DNA of 18,718 nucleotides from positions 1 through 18,718 of the forward strand of contig JAILLM010000154.1 of NCBI GenBank assembly GCA_024693165.1, read 5' to 3'. The notes beneath the pieces were generated by a model. That model saw nothing but the letters and a program-made list of their open reading frames with translations, was not told the origin of the DNA and ran no database searches. Made by a program: the position numbers and the translations under genes. Source of the stretch: Bacilli bacterium. GTDB lineage: Bacteria; Bacillota_I; Bacilli_A; RF39; UBA660. Positions 13,471-18,718 of this stretch are shown here, in pieces; position 1 is the first letter of the stretch, and every line of letters starts with the position of its first letter.

Positions 13471-14367
13471 ATGAAAGAAATAATTAATAAATTAAAAAAT
13501 TATGGTGAAGTGAAAGAAAATGTTCCTTTAAAAAAACACACCACTTATAGAGTTGGAGGAGTAGCTTCTGCATTTGTATATCCAAAAGATATTGATTCTT
13601 TAAAGAAAGTTTTAAAATTATTAAAAGAAAATAATATAAAACATATGATACTTGGAAATGGATCAAATGTATTATTTAGTGATGATGATTATAAAGGAAT
13701 AATTATTAAATTGGATAAGTTAAACAATTATGAAATCAAAGGTACAAGGTTAATTGCTGGTGCTGGTGCTAATATGATTAGTTTGGCATTAGATACTGTT
13801 AAACATAATTTAAAAGGATTAGAATTCATATGTGGCGTTCCTGGTTTAGTTGGTGGATGTGTATATATGAATGCTGGCTGTTATGGATCAGACATAAGTA
13901 ATGTCTTAACAGAAGTAAAAGCATTAACTCCAGATTTAGAAGTTATTACTTTAAAAAACAAAGATTTAGAATTTGGTTATAGAACTTCTTTTTTTAAAAC
14001 TCATAAAGATTATATTATTCTTGAAGCTACTTTTAAGTTAACTAAGGGTAAAAGAGAAGAACTTGAAGCTCTTGTGAAAGAAAGAAAAGAAAAACGCCTT
14101 GCATCACAACCTTTAGAGTACCCATCTGCAGGGTCAGTATTTAGAAATCCTCCAGAAAATTTTAGTGGTAAATTAATCGAAGATTTAGGTCTTAAAGGAC
14201 TTAAAAAAGGTGAAGCTGAAATAAGTACTAAACATGCAAATTTTATAGTTAATAAAAACAATGCATGTGCAAGTGATATTAAATATTTAATAGATTATGT
14301 TAAAGAAGAAGTTAAAAAGAACTATGATATAGATTTAATATGTGAACAAGAATTGATCAACTTTTAA
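13471..14367 (+). CDS. murB: UDP-N-acetylenolpyruvoylglucosamine reductase
   Basis: It reduces UDP-GlcNAc-enolpyruvate to UDP-MurNAc with NADPH and FAD in peptidoglycan precursor synthesis. The 298-aa product has the FAD-binding N-terminus (PLKKHTTYRVGG, LGNGSNVLFSD), GVPGLVGGCVYMNAG, the FGYRTSFF segment with the catalytic Arg, PSAGSVFRNP with the proton-donating Ser, and a C-terminal LICEQELI holding the active-site Glu. This is the short (type II) form of Firmicutes. ATG 13471 has GGAGG at 13463-13467. An in-frame ATG at 13450 is rejected because it falls at the transcript start. MurB implies a peptidoglycan cell wall. Confidence 0.95.
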   Translation: MKEIINKLKNYGEVKENVPLKKHTTYRVGGVASAFVYPKDIDSLKKVLKLLKENNIKHMILGNGSNVLFSDDDYKGIIIKLDKLNNYEIKGTRLIAGAGANMISLALDTVKHNLKGLEFICGVPGLVGGCVYMNAGCYGSDISNVLTEVKALTPDLEVITLKNKDLEFGYRTSFFKTHKDYIILEATFKLTKGKREELEALVKERKEKRLASQPLEYPSAGSVFRNPPENFSGKLIEDLGLKGLKKGEAEISTKHANFIVNKNNACASDIKYLIDYVKEEVKKNYDIDLICEQELINF

Positions 14368-14394
14368 ACTAGATTATTTAATCTAGTTTTTTTT
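14366..14394 (+). terminator. Terminator of murB
   Basis: A 10-bp perfect stem, AAACTAGATT (14366-14375) with AATCTAGTTT (14380-14389), is followed by Ts. Confidence 0.9.
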
Positions 14395-14404
14395 GATTTG
14401 AAAA

Positions 14405-14413
14405 TGTTATAAT
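14405..14413 (+). promoter_or_regulatory. Extended -10 promoter of the ImmA/IrrE-like gene
   Basis: TG-T-TATAAT lies 18 bases before the ATG at 14432. Confidence 0.7.
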
Positions 14414-14431
14414 TTAAATGAGGTGTATAAG

Positions 14432-14974
14432 ATGTTTGATAATGAATATCGAAAACTTAAAAAATATGAACTTATCGATCAGTTAGCATATGAAATTAGA
14501 AAAGCAATGCATATTGAAACTCCAATAAATGATATAGATCAAATTGTAGAGTATTTAGGTGGTACTGTTGTTGTAGATTCTCGTAAACATATGAATATTG
14601 GAATAGAGAAAACTAGTAATAAAACTTTTAATCTATATGTTCCTGAATGTAGAAGAGAAGAAGATCATAAATTTTACGTCGCTCAACAATTAGGTAGATT
14701 CTTCTTACATACTAATTATTTAGCTGATGATAATGTGTATTATGAAAGCGATGAATTCGTTTTTAAAAATAAGGATGATTATAGTTGTAATTATGTTTTT
14801 GAGGAAAATTTTTTTGGTGGAGCATTTCTTATGCCATATGAAGAATATAAAAATCAAATCAAATTGAATTGTGAAAATGGTATTGTTCATACTGATAAAG
14901 TTGCTGAATACTTTGGTGTAACAACTGGTACTGCTTCTTGGAGAGGTAAACAACTTGGATTATTAAAAGATTAA
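14432..14974 (+). CDS. ImmA/IrrE-like protein with a lost zinc motif (probable pseudoprotease)
   Basis: The 180-aa product follows the ImmA/IrrE (DUF955) layout. An N-terminal helix region is followed by VEYLGGTVVV, then FYVAQQLGRFFLHTNYL (81-97) where the family has F..AHELGHxxLH. FEENFFGGAFLMP (123-135) corresponds to the conserved E.xAN.FAAxLLMP segment, and a C-terminal helix-turn-helix-like VAEYFGVTTGTASWRGKQLGLL ends the protein. The HExxH zinc/catalytic motif reads QQLGR (85-89), so both histidines and the glutamate are gone. Protease activity is therefore not expected, while the fold seems kept. ATG 14432 follows GAGGTG; a GTG at 14423 is part of that RBS. No phage repressor gene is adjacent. 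Confidence 0.8.
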   Translation: MFDNEYRKLKKYELIDQLAYEIRKAMHIETPINDIDQIVEYLGGTVVVDSRKHMNIGIEKTSNKTFNLYVPECRREEDHKFYVAQQLGRFFLHTNYLADDNVYYESDEFVFKNKDDYSCNYVFEENFFGGAFLMPYEEYKNQIKLNCENGIVHTDKVAEYFGVTTGTASWRGKQLGLLKD

Positions 14975-14976
14975 TT

Positions 14977-15003
14977 AAACTGACTTTTATAGTTAGTTTT
15001 TTT
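14977..15003 (+). terminator. Terminator of the ImmA/IrrE-like gene
   Basis: A 9-bp stem with one G-T pair, AAACTGACT (14977-14985) with AGTTAGTTT (14991-14999), has a 5-nt loop and Ts. Confidence 0.85.
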
Positions 15004-15004
15004 A

Positions 15005-15033
15005 TTGTATTTTTATATTTTTAATTATAGAAT
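15005..15033 (+). promoter_or_regulatory. Promoter of the two unknown genes
   Basis: TTGTAT (15005-15010), a 17-bp spacer and TAGAAT (15028-15033). The ATG used is at 15059. Confidence 0.5.
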
Positions 15034-15058
15034 AAGTATCGTTTATGGAGGAAATATA

Positions 15059-15337
15059 ATGTCAAATATAGATGATTTAATAGAAAAATTAGAAAAAGAA
15101 AATGAAAAACAAAATACTGAATTAAAAGAATTTTTCAGAAAAGAAATGTATGAAAATATGAATGAATTTGCCAATAAAGATGTAAGTTTTTTAGATGGAA
15201 ATTCAATTAAAGATTTTTATCAAGAACAAGTTGAATTTTGTGATTCTAAAAAGAATATCTTAAAAGATTTTCATGAAGAATGTTTAAATGATATTGATAT
15301 AGTTTGTAAAACATTAACTAAAAATAAAATTTGTTAA
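15059..15337 (+). CDS. Unknown charged helical protein (92 aa)
   Basis: ATG 15059 follows GGAGG (15047-15051). The 92-aa product is highly charged and probably all-helical, with a coiled-coil-like start (IDDLIEKLEKENEKQNTELKEF). The pair of cysteines near the C-terminus (EECLNDIDIVC) and one at the very end (KNKIC) are unusual for so small a protein. An in-frame ATG 54 bases upstream lies inside the promoter and is rejected. It forms a two-gene unit with the next gene, 17 bases away. I recognise no family. A small helical partner encoded before a larger protein could be a chaperone, immunity or adaptor protein, but this is only a guess. Confidence 0.7.
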   Translation: MSNIDDLIEKLEKENEKQNTELKEFFRKEMYENMNEFANKDVSFLDGNSIKDFYQEQVEFCDSKKNILKDFHEECLNDIDIVCKTLTKNKIC

Positions 15338-15354
15338 AAGGAGATAGGATTGTT

Positions 15355-15912
15355 ATGTATTATAATTTAGATTTAAATGAGTTTTTTAAAGATGAATATA
15401 AAGAATTAAATTATTCTGAAGGTATTGGTGGTAGTGGTTTAATTACCGGAAATCAAACTATAAATGTATTTAATGATTATGCAGTTAATAAAAAAGACAA
15501 TAAAGAGTATATTGGTCTTGGTAATCATGAAGTTATAATTGATAGAATGCTTAAAGATATGTATGGTGAATCTACTTATTTAACTAAGTATTTATATCAA
15601 CTTATATCAATTAAATATTGGAATGCACCATATGCAAAAATAATAATGTTTTATTTACCACTTTTATTAACTGAAAAAGAATTTAATAATATGTGTTTAC
15701 TTGAAGAATTTTATAAAGAAATATTTGATAAAAATGATATTCAAGTTGCTGCTTTTACTTTTGGTTCTAATGTTCATGAATATGGACCTGAAATACAAAC
15801 TACAAGTAATTTACAACCAGTTTTAGATTATGCTAAAAAAAGAGTGGATAAAAAGCTTGTTAGAAAATATTTCGATAAAAATATTGATAATAGCGCTTTT
15901 AAAAATTATTAA
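15355..15912 (+). CDS. Unknown protein (185 aa)
   Basis: ATG 15355 follows AAAAGGAG (11-base gap) and an AGG 6 bases before it. The 185-aa product has no recognised domain, signal peptide or clear membrane helix, though IIMFYLPLLL is a hydrophobic patch. Notable segments are a glycine-rich GIGGSGLITGNQT early on, YIGLGNHEVIIDRMLKDMYG, and a basic C-terminal part (DYAKKRVDKKLVRKYFDKN). It is co-transcribed with the preceding 92-aa gene. No terminator is seen before the SAM riboswitch promoter. The function is unknown. Confidence 0.7.
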   Translation: MYYNLDLNEFFKDEYKELNYSEGIGGSGLITGNQTINVFNDYAVNKKDNKEYIGLGNHEVIIDRMLKDMYGESTYLTKYLYQLISIKYWNAPYAKIIMFYLPLLLTEKEFNNMCLLEEFYKEIFDKNDIQVAAFTFGSNVHEYGPEIQTTSNLQPVLDYAKKRVDKKLVRKYFDKNIDNSAFKNY

Positions 15913-15916
15913 TTAG

Positions 15917-15925
15917 TGTTATATT
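15917..15925 (+). promoter_or_regulatory. Extended -10 promoter of the metK leader
   Basis: TG-T-TATATT predicts a transcript start near 15932, just at the first strand of the riboswitch P1 helix. Confidence 0.65.
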
Positions 15926-15933
15926 TAATACAC

Positions 15934-16054
15934 ATCTTATAAAGAGTGATGGAGGGACTAGCCCTATGAAGTCACACCAACCTATTTAGTTAGGTGGTAA
16001 TGCTAGATCGATAAGATAACTTAAATACTCAAGGTTATCTTGAGTATTTTTTTT
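15934..16054 (+). promoter_or_regulatory. SAM-I (S-box) riboswitch with terminator and antiterminator
   Basis: P1 is ATCTTAT (15934-15940) with ATAAGAT (16011-16017). Inside are the conserved S-box elements AGAGTGATGGAGGGACTAGCCC and CTATGAAGTCACACCAACC, each read from 15943 to 15982, followed by the P3 stem (AACCTA with TTAGGT) and GGTAATGCTAGATCGATAAG. Terminator: AAATACTCAAG (16023-16033) with CTTGAGTATTT (16039-16049) and a T-run. Antiterminator: AGATAAC (16014-16020) with GTTATCT (16034-16040), which shares bases with P1's 3' strand and with the terminator. With SAM bound, P1 forms and transcription stops; without SAM it reads into metK. This matches the gene's product. Confidence 0.96.
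16023..16054 (+). terminator. Riboswitch-controlled terminator before metK
   Basis: An 11-bp perfect stem (16023-16033 with 16039-16049) has a GTTAT loop and a run of Ts to 16054. Confidence 0.93.
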
Positions 16055-16101
16055 ACCTTTATAAGATGTAATATTAACTTTTTATAAAGGAGGAAAATAA
16101 A

Positions 16102-16890
16102 ATGATTGAAAAAGTTAATCCAAGTCATCCAGATAAGGTGGCAGATAGAATTGCAGGTGCAATTGTTGATTTAGCATATACTAAATCAAAAAATCCAAAA
16201 GTCGCAGTAGAACTTTTACTAGGACACGGAAATATTCATATTATTATTGAAACAAGCGAAGACTTTAAAAAAAGTGAAATTGATTCAATAGTAAAAAGAA
16301 TCGGTGGTAATCTAAAACTTGACTTACAGGTAGTAAAACAAGATCCACATTTAAGTGATAATCAAATTGGTTTAATTAGATGTGGTGACAATGGAATATT
16401 TAAAGGAGTCCCATTATCACATGAAGAAAAAAGATTATCTAAGATAGCAAGAGATATTTATTCCAAATATCCAAGTGATGGCAAATATGTTTTAGATGAT
16501 AAAAAGCTTATTATTTGCCAAAGTAATGCAAAGACTGAAGATTTAAGAAAAGAATATAAAAGAAGAGATACTGTAATTAATCCACTTGGTGAATGGAGTG
16601 GTGGAAGTGATGTTGATAGTGGTGCTGTTAATAGAAAACTAGGTAGTGATTTAGGACACTCAGTTACAGGTGGGGGTATTCATGGTAAAGACCTTTCAAA
16701 AGCTGATGTATCTATTAATATTTATGCATTTTTAAAAGCTCAAAAAGAAGGTAGTGAAGTTAATATTAGTTGTGCAATCGGAAATGAATATGTTGATGGT
16801 AGACCATATTCAGAAATAGTTAAAATAGCACAAAAATATGTTAATAGAATTGGGGGGTTTGAAAAGCTAGCTGAATGGGGATTATTCTAA
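16102..16890 (+). CDS. metK: S-adenosylmethionine synthetase, compact form (262 aa)
   Basis: It makes SAM from methionine and ATP. The usual bacterial enzyme is ~390 aa; this one is 262, yet it keeps the active-site motifs in order: HPDK (9-12), the K+-site Glu37 in VAVELLLG, CGDNG (94-98, for GAGDQG), DDKKL (122-126), NPLGEW (150-155), GGSDVDSGAVNRK (157-169) with Asp and RK, and GGGIHGKD (180-187, one residue shorter than GGGAFSGKD). Lys190 and Asp192 are also kept. Deletions fall in the loop after the N-terminal domain, the central domain and the C-terminal domain. A SAM-I riboswitch upstream supports the function. AAAGGAGG precedes the ATG. Divergence makes it the least typical enzyme in the window. 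Confidence 0.88.
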   Translation: MIEKVNPSHPDKVADRIAGAIVDLAYTKSKNPKVAVELLLGHGNIHIIIETSEDFKKSEIDSIVKRIGGNLKLDLQVVKQDPHLSDNQIGLIRCGDNGIFKGVPLSHEEKRLSKIARDIYSKYPSDGKYVLDDKKLIICQSNAKTEDLRKEYKRRDTVINPLGEWSGGSDVDSGAVNRKLGSDLGHSVTGGGIHGKDLSKADVSINIYAFLKAQKEGSEVNISCAIGNEYVDGRPYSEIVKIAQKYVNRIGGFEKLAEWGLF

Positions 16891-16908
16891 TGAATAATTC
16901 CTTTTTTT
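16878..16908 (+). terminator. Terminator of metK
   Basis: A 10-bp stem with one G-T pair, GGGATTATTC (16878-16887) with GAATAATTCC (16892-16901), has a TAAT loop and a run of Ts. Confidence 0.9.
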
Positions 16909-16916
16909 ATTTCTTA

Positions 16917-16925
16917 TGATATAAT
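16917..16925 (+). promoter_or_regulatory. Extended -10 promoter of the ABC-2 transporter operon
   Basis: TG-A-TATAAT lies 19 bases before the ATG at 16945. It excludes the in-frame TTG at 16930 as the main start. Confidence 0.7.
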
Positions 16926-16944
16926 TTATTTGAAGGTAGAAAGT

Positions 16945-17217
16945 ATGAAGAATGTATTAAAAGTGTTATGGAAAATAATTAAAGTTTTAGCGTTTATAAT
17001 AGTATTTCCAATAATGATTTTTTATGCAATTGTAAGAGGATTTACTGAAGATAGTTTAAAAGAAAAGAATCGTTATAGAAATTCAGATGATAAACTATTT
17101 GGTTTAACAAAATATGAAAAAGAAGAAATAAATAAAGGTAGATATAAAGCATCACAATTTAGTGAACCTACTGAAGGAGATTATTTAGATAGTGATGACT
17201 ATTATGAAGACGAATAG
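16945..17217 (+). CDS. Small single-pass membrane protein (90 aa)
   Basis: ATG 16945 follows GAAGGTAG. The N-terminal part holds a basic start and one hydrophobic helix (VLAFIIVFPIMIFYAIV, about residues 13-30). A charged cytoplasmic tail follows, ending in a very acidic run (GDYLDSDDYYEDE). No family is recognised. It is the first gene of an operon with the ABC-2 ATPase (8 bases downstream) and permease, so it may be an accessory or regulatory subunit of that transporter; context is the only support. Confidence 0.7.
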   Translation: MKNVLKVLWKIIKVLAFIIVFPIMIFYAIVRGFTEDSLKEKNRYRNSDDKLFGLTKYEKEEINKGRYKASQFSEPTEGDYLDSDDYYEDE

Positions 17218-17225
17218 GTGATAAT

Positions 17226-18098
17226 ATGGAAAATATTTTAGAAATTAAACATTTAAAAAAATATTATGGAAATATCGTAGGAGTTGAAGATGTAACTTTA
17301 ACTTTAAAACCAGGTGAGATTTATGGATTTATTGGACCTAATGGAGCTGGTAAATCTACAACTATAAGAACAATCATGGGTCTTATTAATAAAAATGAAG
17401 GAAAGATATTTTTTAATGGTGAAGAACTAAATATTGATAATCCAAAAGTAAAAGCTGAAATAGGTTATCTTCCAAGTGAAGTAAATCTTTATGGTAATAT
17501 GATTGTAAAGGAAATTTTTAATTATCATGAGTCTTTTTATAAAAAAGACACTCATAAGAAAAGAACTAAATTAGTAAAATTATTAAAAATAGATGAAACT
17601 AAGAGAGTTGAAGACTTATCTTTAGGTAATCTTAAAAAGATTGGCATAGTACTTGCTTTAATGCATAGTCCAAAACTACTTATCTTAGATGAACCAACAA
17701 GTGGATTAGATCCAATTATGCAAAAAGTATTTCATGATATTTTAAAAGCTGAAAAGGAATTAGGAACTACAATACTTTATTCTTCACATGTATTAAGTGA
17801 AGTATCAAACCTTTGTGATAGAATTGGATTTATTAAAGATGGAGTAATTATTAAAGAAGATGAACTAGTTAATATTAAAAATAATAATTATACATATTTA
17901 AAAATTAAATCTAATGGCATTAGTGAAATAAAGAAAGAACTTAACTTAAAAGTTAAAGAAGAAAGTGAAACAGATGTAGTATTCTTTAATGATTTAGATG
18001 CTAATACTTTACTTAAAAAATTATCTAAATATGATATAGAAAAGTTATTAATCGAAGAAGTATCTTTAGAAGATTTATTCGATAAGTATTATAGATAG
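17226..18098 (+). CDS. ABC-2 type transporter, ATP-binding protein
   Basis: The 290-aa product is a typical nucleotide-binding subunit of the BcrA/CcmA type. Walker A is GPNGAGKST (about 37-45). The Q-loop region is replaced by LPSEVNLYGN, as is common in this family. The signature is LSLGNLKK (canonical LSGGQ altered to LSLGN), Walker B is LLILDEPTSGLDP, and the switch histidine is in SSHVLSEV. A ~70-residue C-terminal extension follows, as in BcrA-like ATPases. GGTGAT precedes the ATG. The permease starts 8 bases after its stop. The substrate is unknown; relatives export peptides, drugs or lipids. Confidence 0.93.
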   Translation: MENILEIKHLKKYYGNIVGVEDVTLTLKPGEIYGFIGPNGAGKSTTIRTIMGLINKNEGKIFFNGEELNIDNPKVKAEIGYLPSEVNLYGNMIVKEIFNYHESFYKKDTHKKRTKLVKLLKIDETKRVEDLSLGNLKKIGIVLALMHSPKLLILDEPTSGLDPIMQKVFHDILKAEKELGTTILYSSHVLSEVSNLCDRIGFIKDGVIIKEDELVNIKNNNYTYLKIKSNGISEIKKELNLKVKEESETDVVFFNDLDANTLLKKLSKYDIEKLLIEEVSLEDLFDKYYR

Positions 18099-18106
18099 GT
18101 GATATT

Positions 18107-18718
18107 ATGATAAAAAGAGAATTAAAAGTTAACTTTAAAAGTTTCCTTATTTGGACACTTATATTAATAATTATGTTTTTAGTAGTATTTCTAGTTTATC
18201 CATTTATCGTTACTGATGAAACCATGGGTAGTTTAAATGATATGATGAAAGTATTTCCACCTGAATTATTAAAATCATTTAATATGGATTTGGCTTCAAT
18301 AGATACTGCTTATGGATGGTTAAAGAGTGAAGGATTTATGTTTGTTCTTCTTATAACTGGTTTTTATTCATCTTACTTAGGAGCAACAATCCTTTTAAAA
18401 GAAGAGAGTGATAAGACAATTGAATACCTTCATTCACTTCCGGTAAAAAGAAGTAAGATAGTGTTTGATAAGATATTAGTAGCTTTTATTTATATAATAT
18501 CTATGGTAATTATTCTTGCTATATTTAATTATATTGCACTTCTTATAAGTGGAGATTTTAATAAAACTGAGTATCTACTTTTAAGTATTACTCCAATATT
18601 TACATCAATACCATTATTTAGTTTAAATCTACTTATTTCTACATTCTTAAAAAGAAATAAAAAAACTATTGGTATTTCATTAGGACTTGTATTTATATTT
18701 TATTTATTAAATGTATTA
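18107..18718 (+). CDS. ABC-2 type transporter permease, 3' truncated by window
   Basis: ATG 18107, after GGTGAT, opens a frame that stays open to the last base (204 codons). Membrane segments lie near residues 14-36 (LIWTLILIIMFLVVFLVYPFI), ~80-100 (FMFVLLITGFYSSYLGATILL), ~130-150 (AFIYIISMVIILAIFNYIALLI), ~160-180 and ~190-204. Between the second and third helices, LKEESDKTIEYLHSLPVKRSKIVFDKIL is the characteristic cytoplasmic loop of ABC-2 permeases. It is the partner of the ATPase just upstream. The C-terminal remainder is outside the window. Confidence 0.9.
   Translation, partial: MIKRELKVNFKSFLIWTLILIIMFLVVFLVYPFIVTDETMGSLNDMMKVFPPELLKSFNMDLASIDTAYGWLKSEGFMFVLLITGFYSSYLGATILLKEESDKTIEYLHSLPVKRSKIVFDKILVAFIYIISMVIILAIFNYIALLISGDFNKTEYLLLSITPIFTSIPLFSLNLLISTFLKRNKKTIGISLGLVFIFYLLNVL

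Noticed and set aside
14432..14974. Active ImmA metalloprotease paired with an ImmR-type repressor
   Set aside because: The HExxH motif is missing and no repressor gene or mobile element is next to it.
15005..15058. N-terminal extension of the 92-aa protein to the ATG at 15005
   Set aside because: This stretch contains the probable -35 and -10, has no RBS, and GGAGG lies just before ATG 15059.
955..18098. Mycoplasma-type genetic code (TGA = Trp)
   Set aside because: All Trp codons in the genes are TGG and no gene needs a TGA read-through, so code 11 explains everything.

Overview
The window is very AT-rich by eye, and every supportable gene lies on the + strand. Genes are short and closely packed, each unit usually opening with an extended -10 promoter (TGnTATAAT) and closing with a hairpin plus T-run. 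Shine-Dalgarno sites are strong (AAGGAG, GGAGG, GGTGAT), and the SAM-I riboswitch, ABC-2 transporter and NrtR-type regulator all point to a low-GC Firmicute (Bacillota). The genome looks reduced and possibly belongs to an uncultured Bacilli/Mollicute-related gut lineage. It retains murB and an eroded cell-wall sorting signal (NPKTG), so a walled cell is likely. Tryptophan is always TGG, and none of 25 visible stop codons is TGA.

Layout. 1-955: end of an ABC exporter (5' part outside the window). 1032-2054: APH-fold kinase. 2227-2588: two small proteins, one a zinc ribbon. 2635-8519: an NAD salvage locus with an unknown 120-aa protein, PncA, PncB, a Nudix hydrolase, NadE, NadD and PncC, followed by its probable repressor NrtR on its own promoter. 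8673-9488: GNAT acetyltransferase. 9526-10138: a decay zone holding a thymidylate synthase fragment, an intact 60-aa ORF and the tail of a sortase-anchored surface protein. 10188-11778: PPP-type metallophosphoesterase and a DUF1003 membrane protein. 11809-12944: an unidentified structured RNA or leader followed by a RhuM-Fic/Doc fusion. 12975-14974: a 4-TM protein, MurB, and an ImmA/IrrE-like protein that has lost its zinc motif. 15059-15912: two unknown proteins. 15917-16890: SAM-I riboswitch and an unusually short MetK. 16945-18718: a small membrane protein and an ABC-2 ATPase/permease pair cut by the window end.

How the parts fit. The NAD cluster is a complete salvage route: nicotinamide to nicotinate (PncA), to NaMN (PncB), to NaAD (NadD), to NAD (NadE), with PncC recovering NaMN from NMN. 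There are no de novo genes here. Four copies of a 15-bp near-palindrome, TTAAYAAAATGWTAA, lie at the cluster promoter (two copies), before pncA and on the nrtR promoter. I read these as NrtR operators. They also place the unknown 120-aa protein in the NAD regulon. MetK is controlled by SAM through a terminator/antiterminator riboswitch.

Most interesting items: the proposed operator set and its unknown first gene; the compact 262-aa MetK; the terminator-ended RNA in front of the RhuM-Doc gene; the dead ImmA/IrrE protein; and the two gene remnants.
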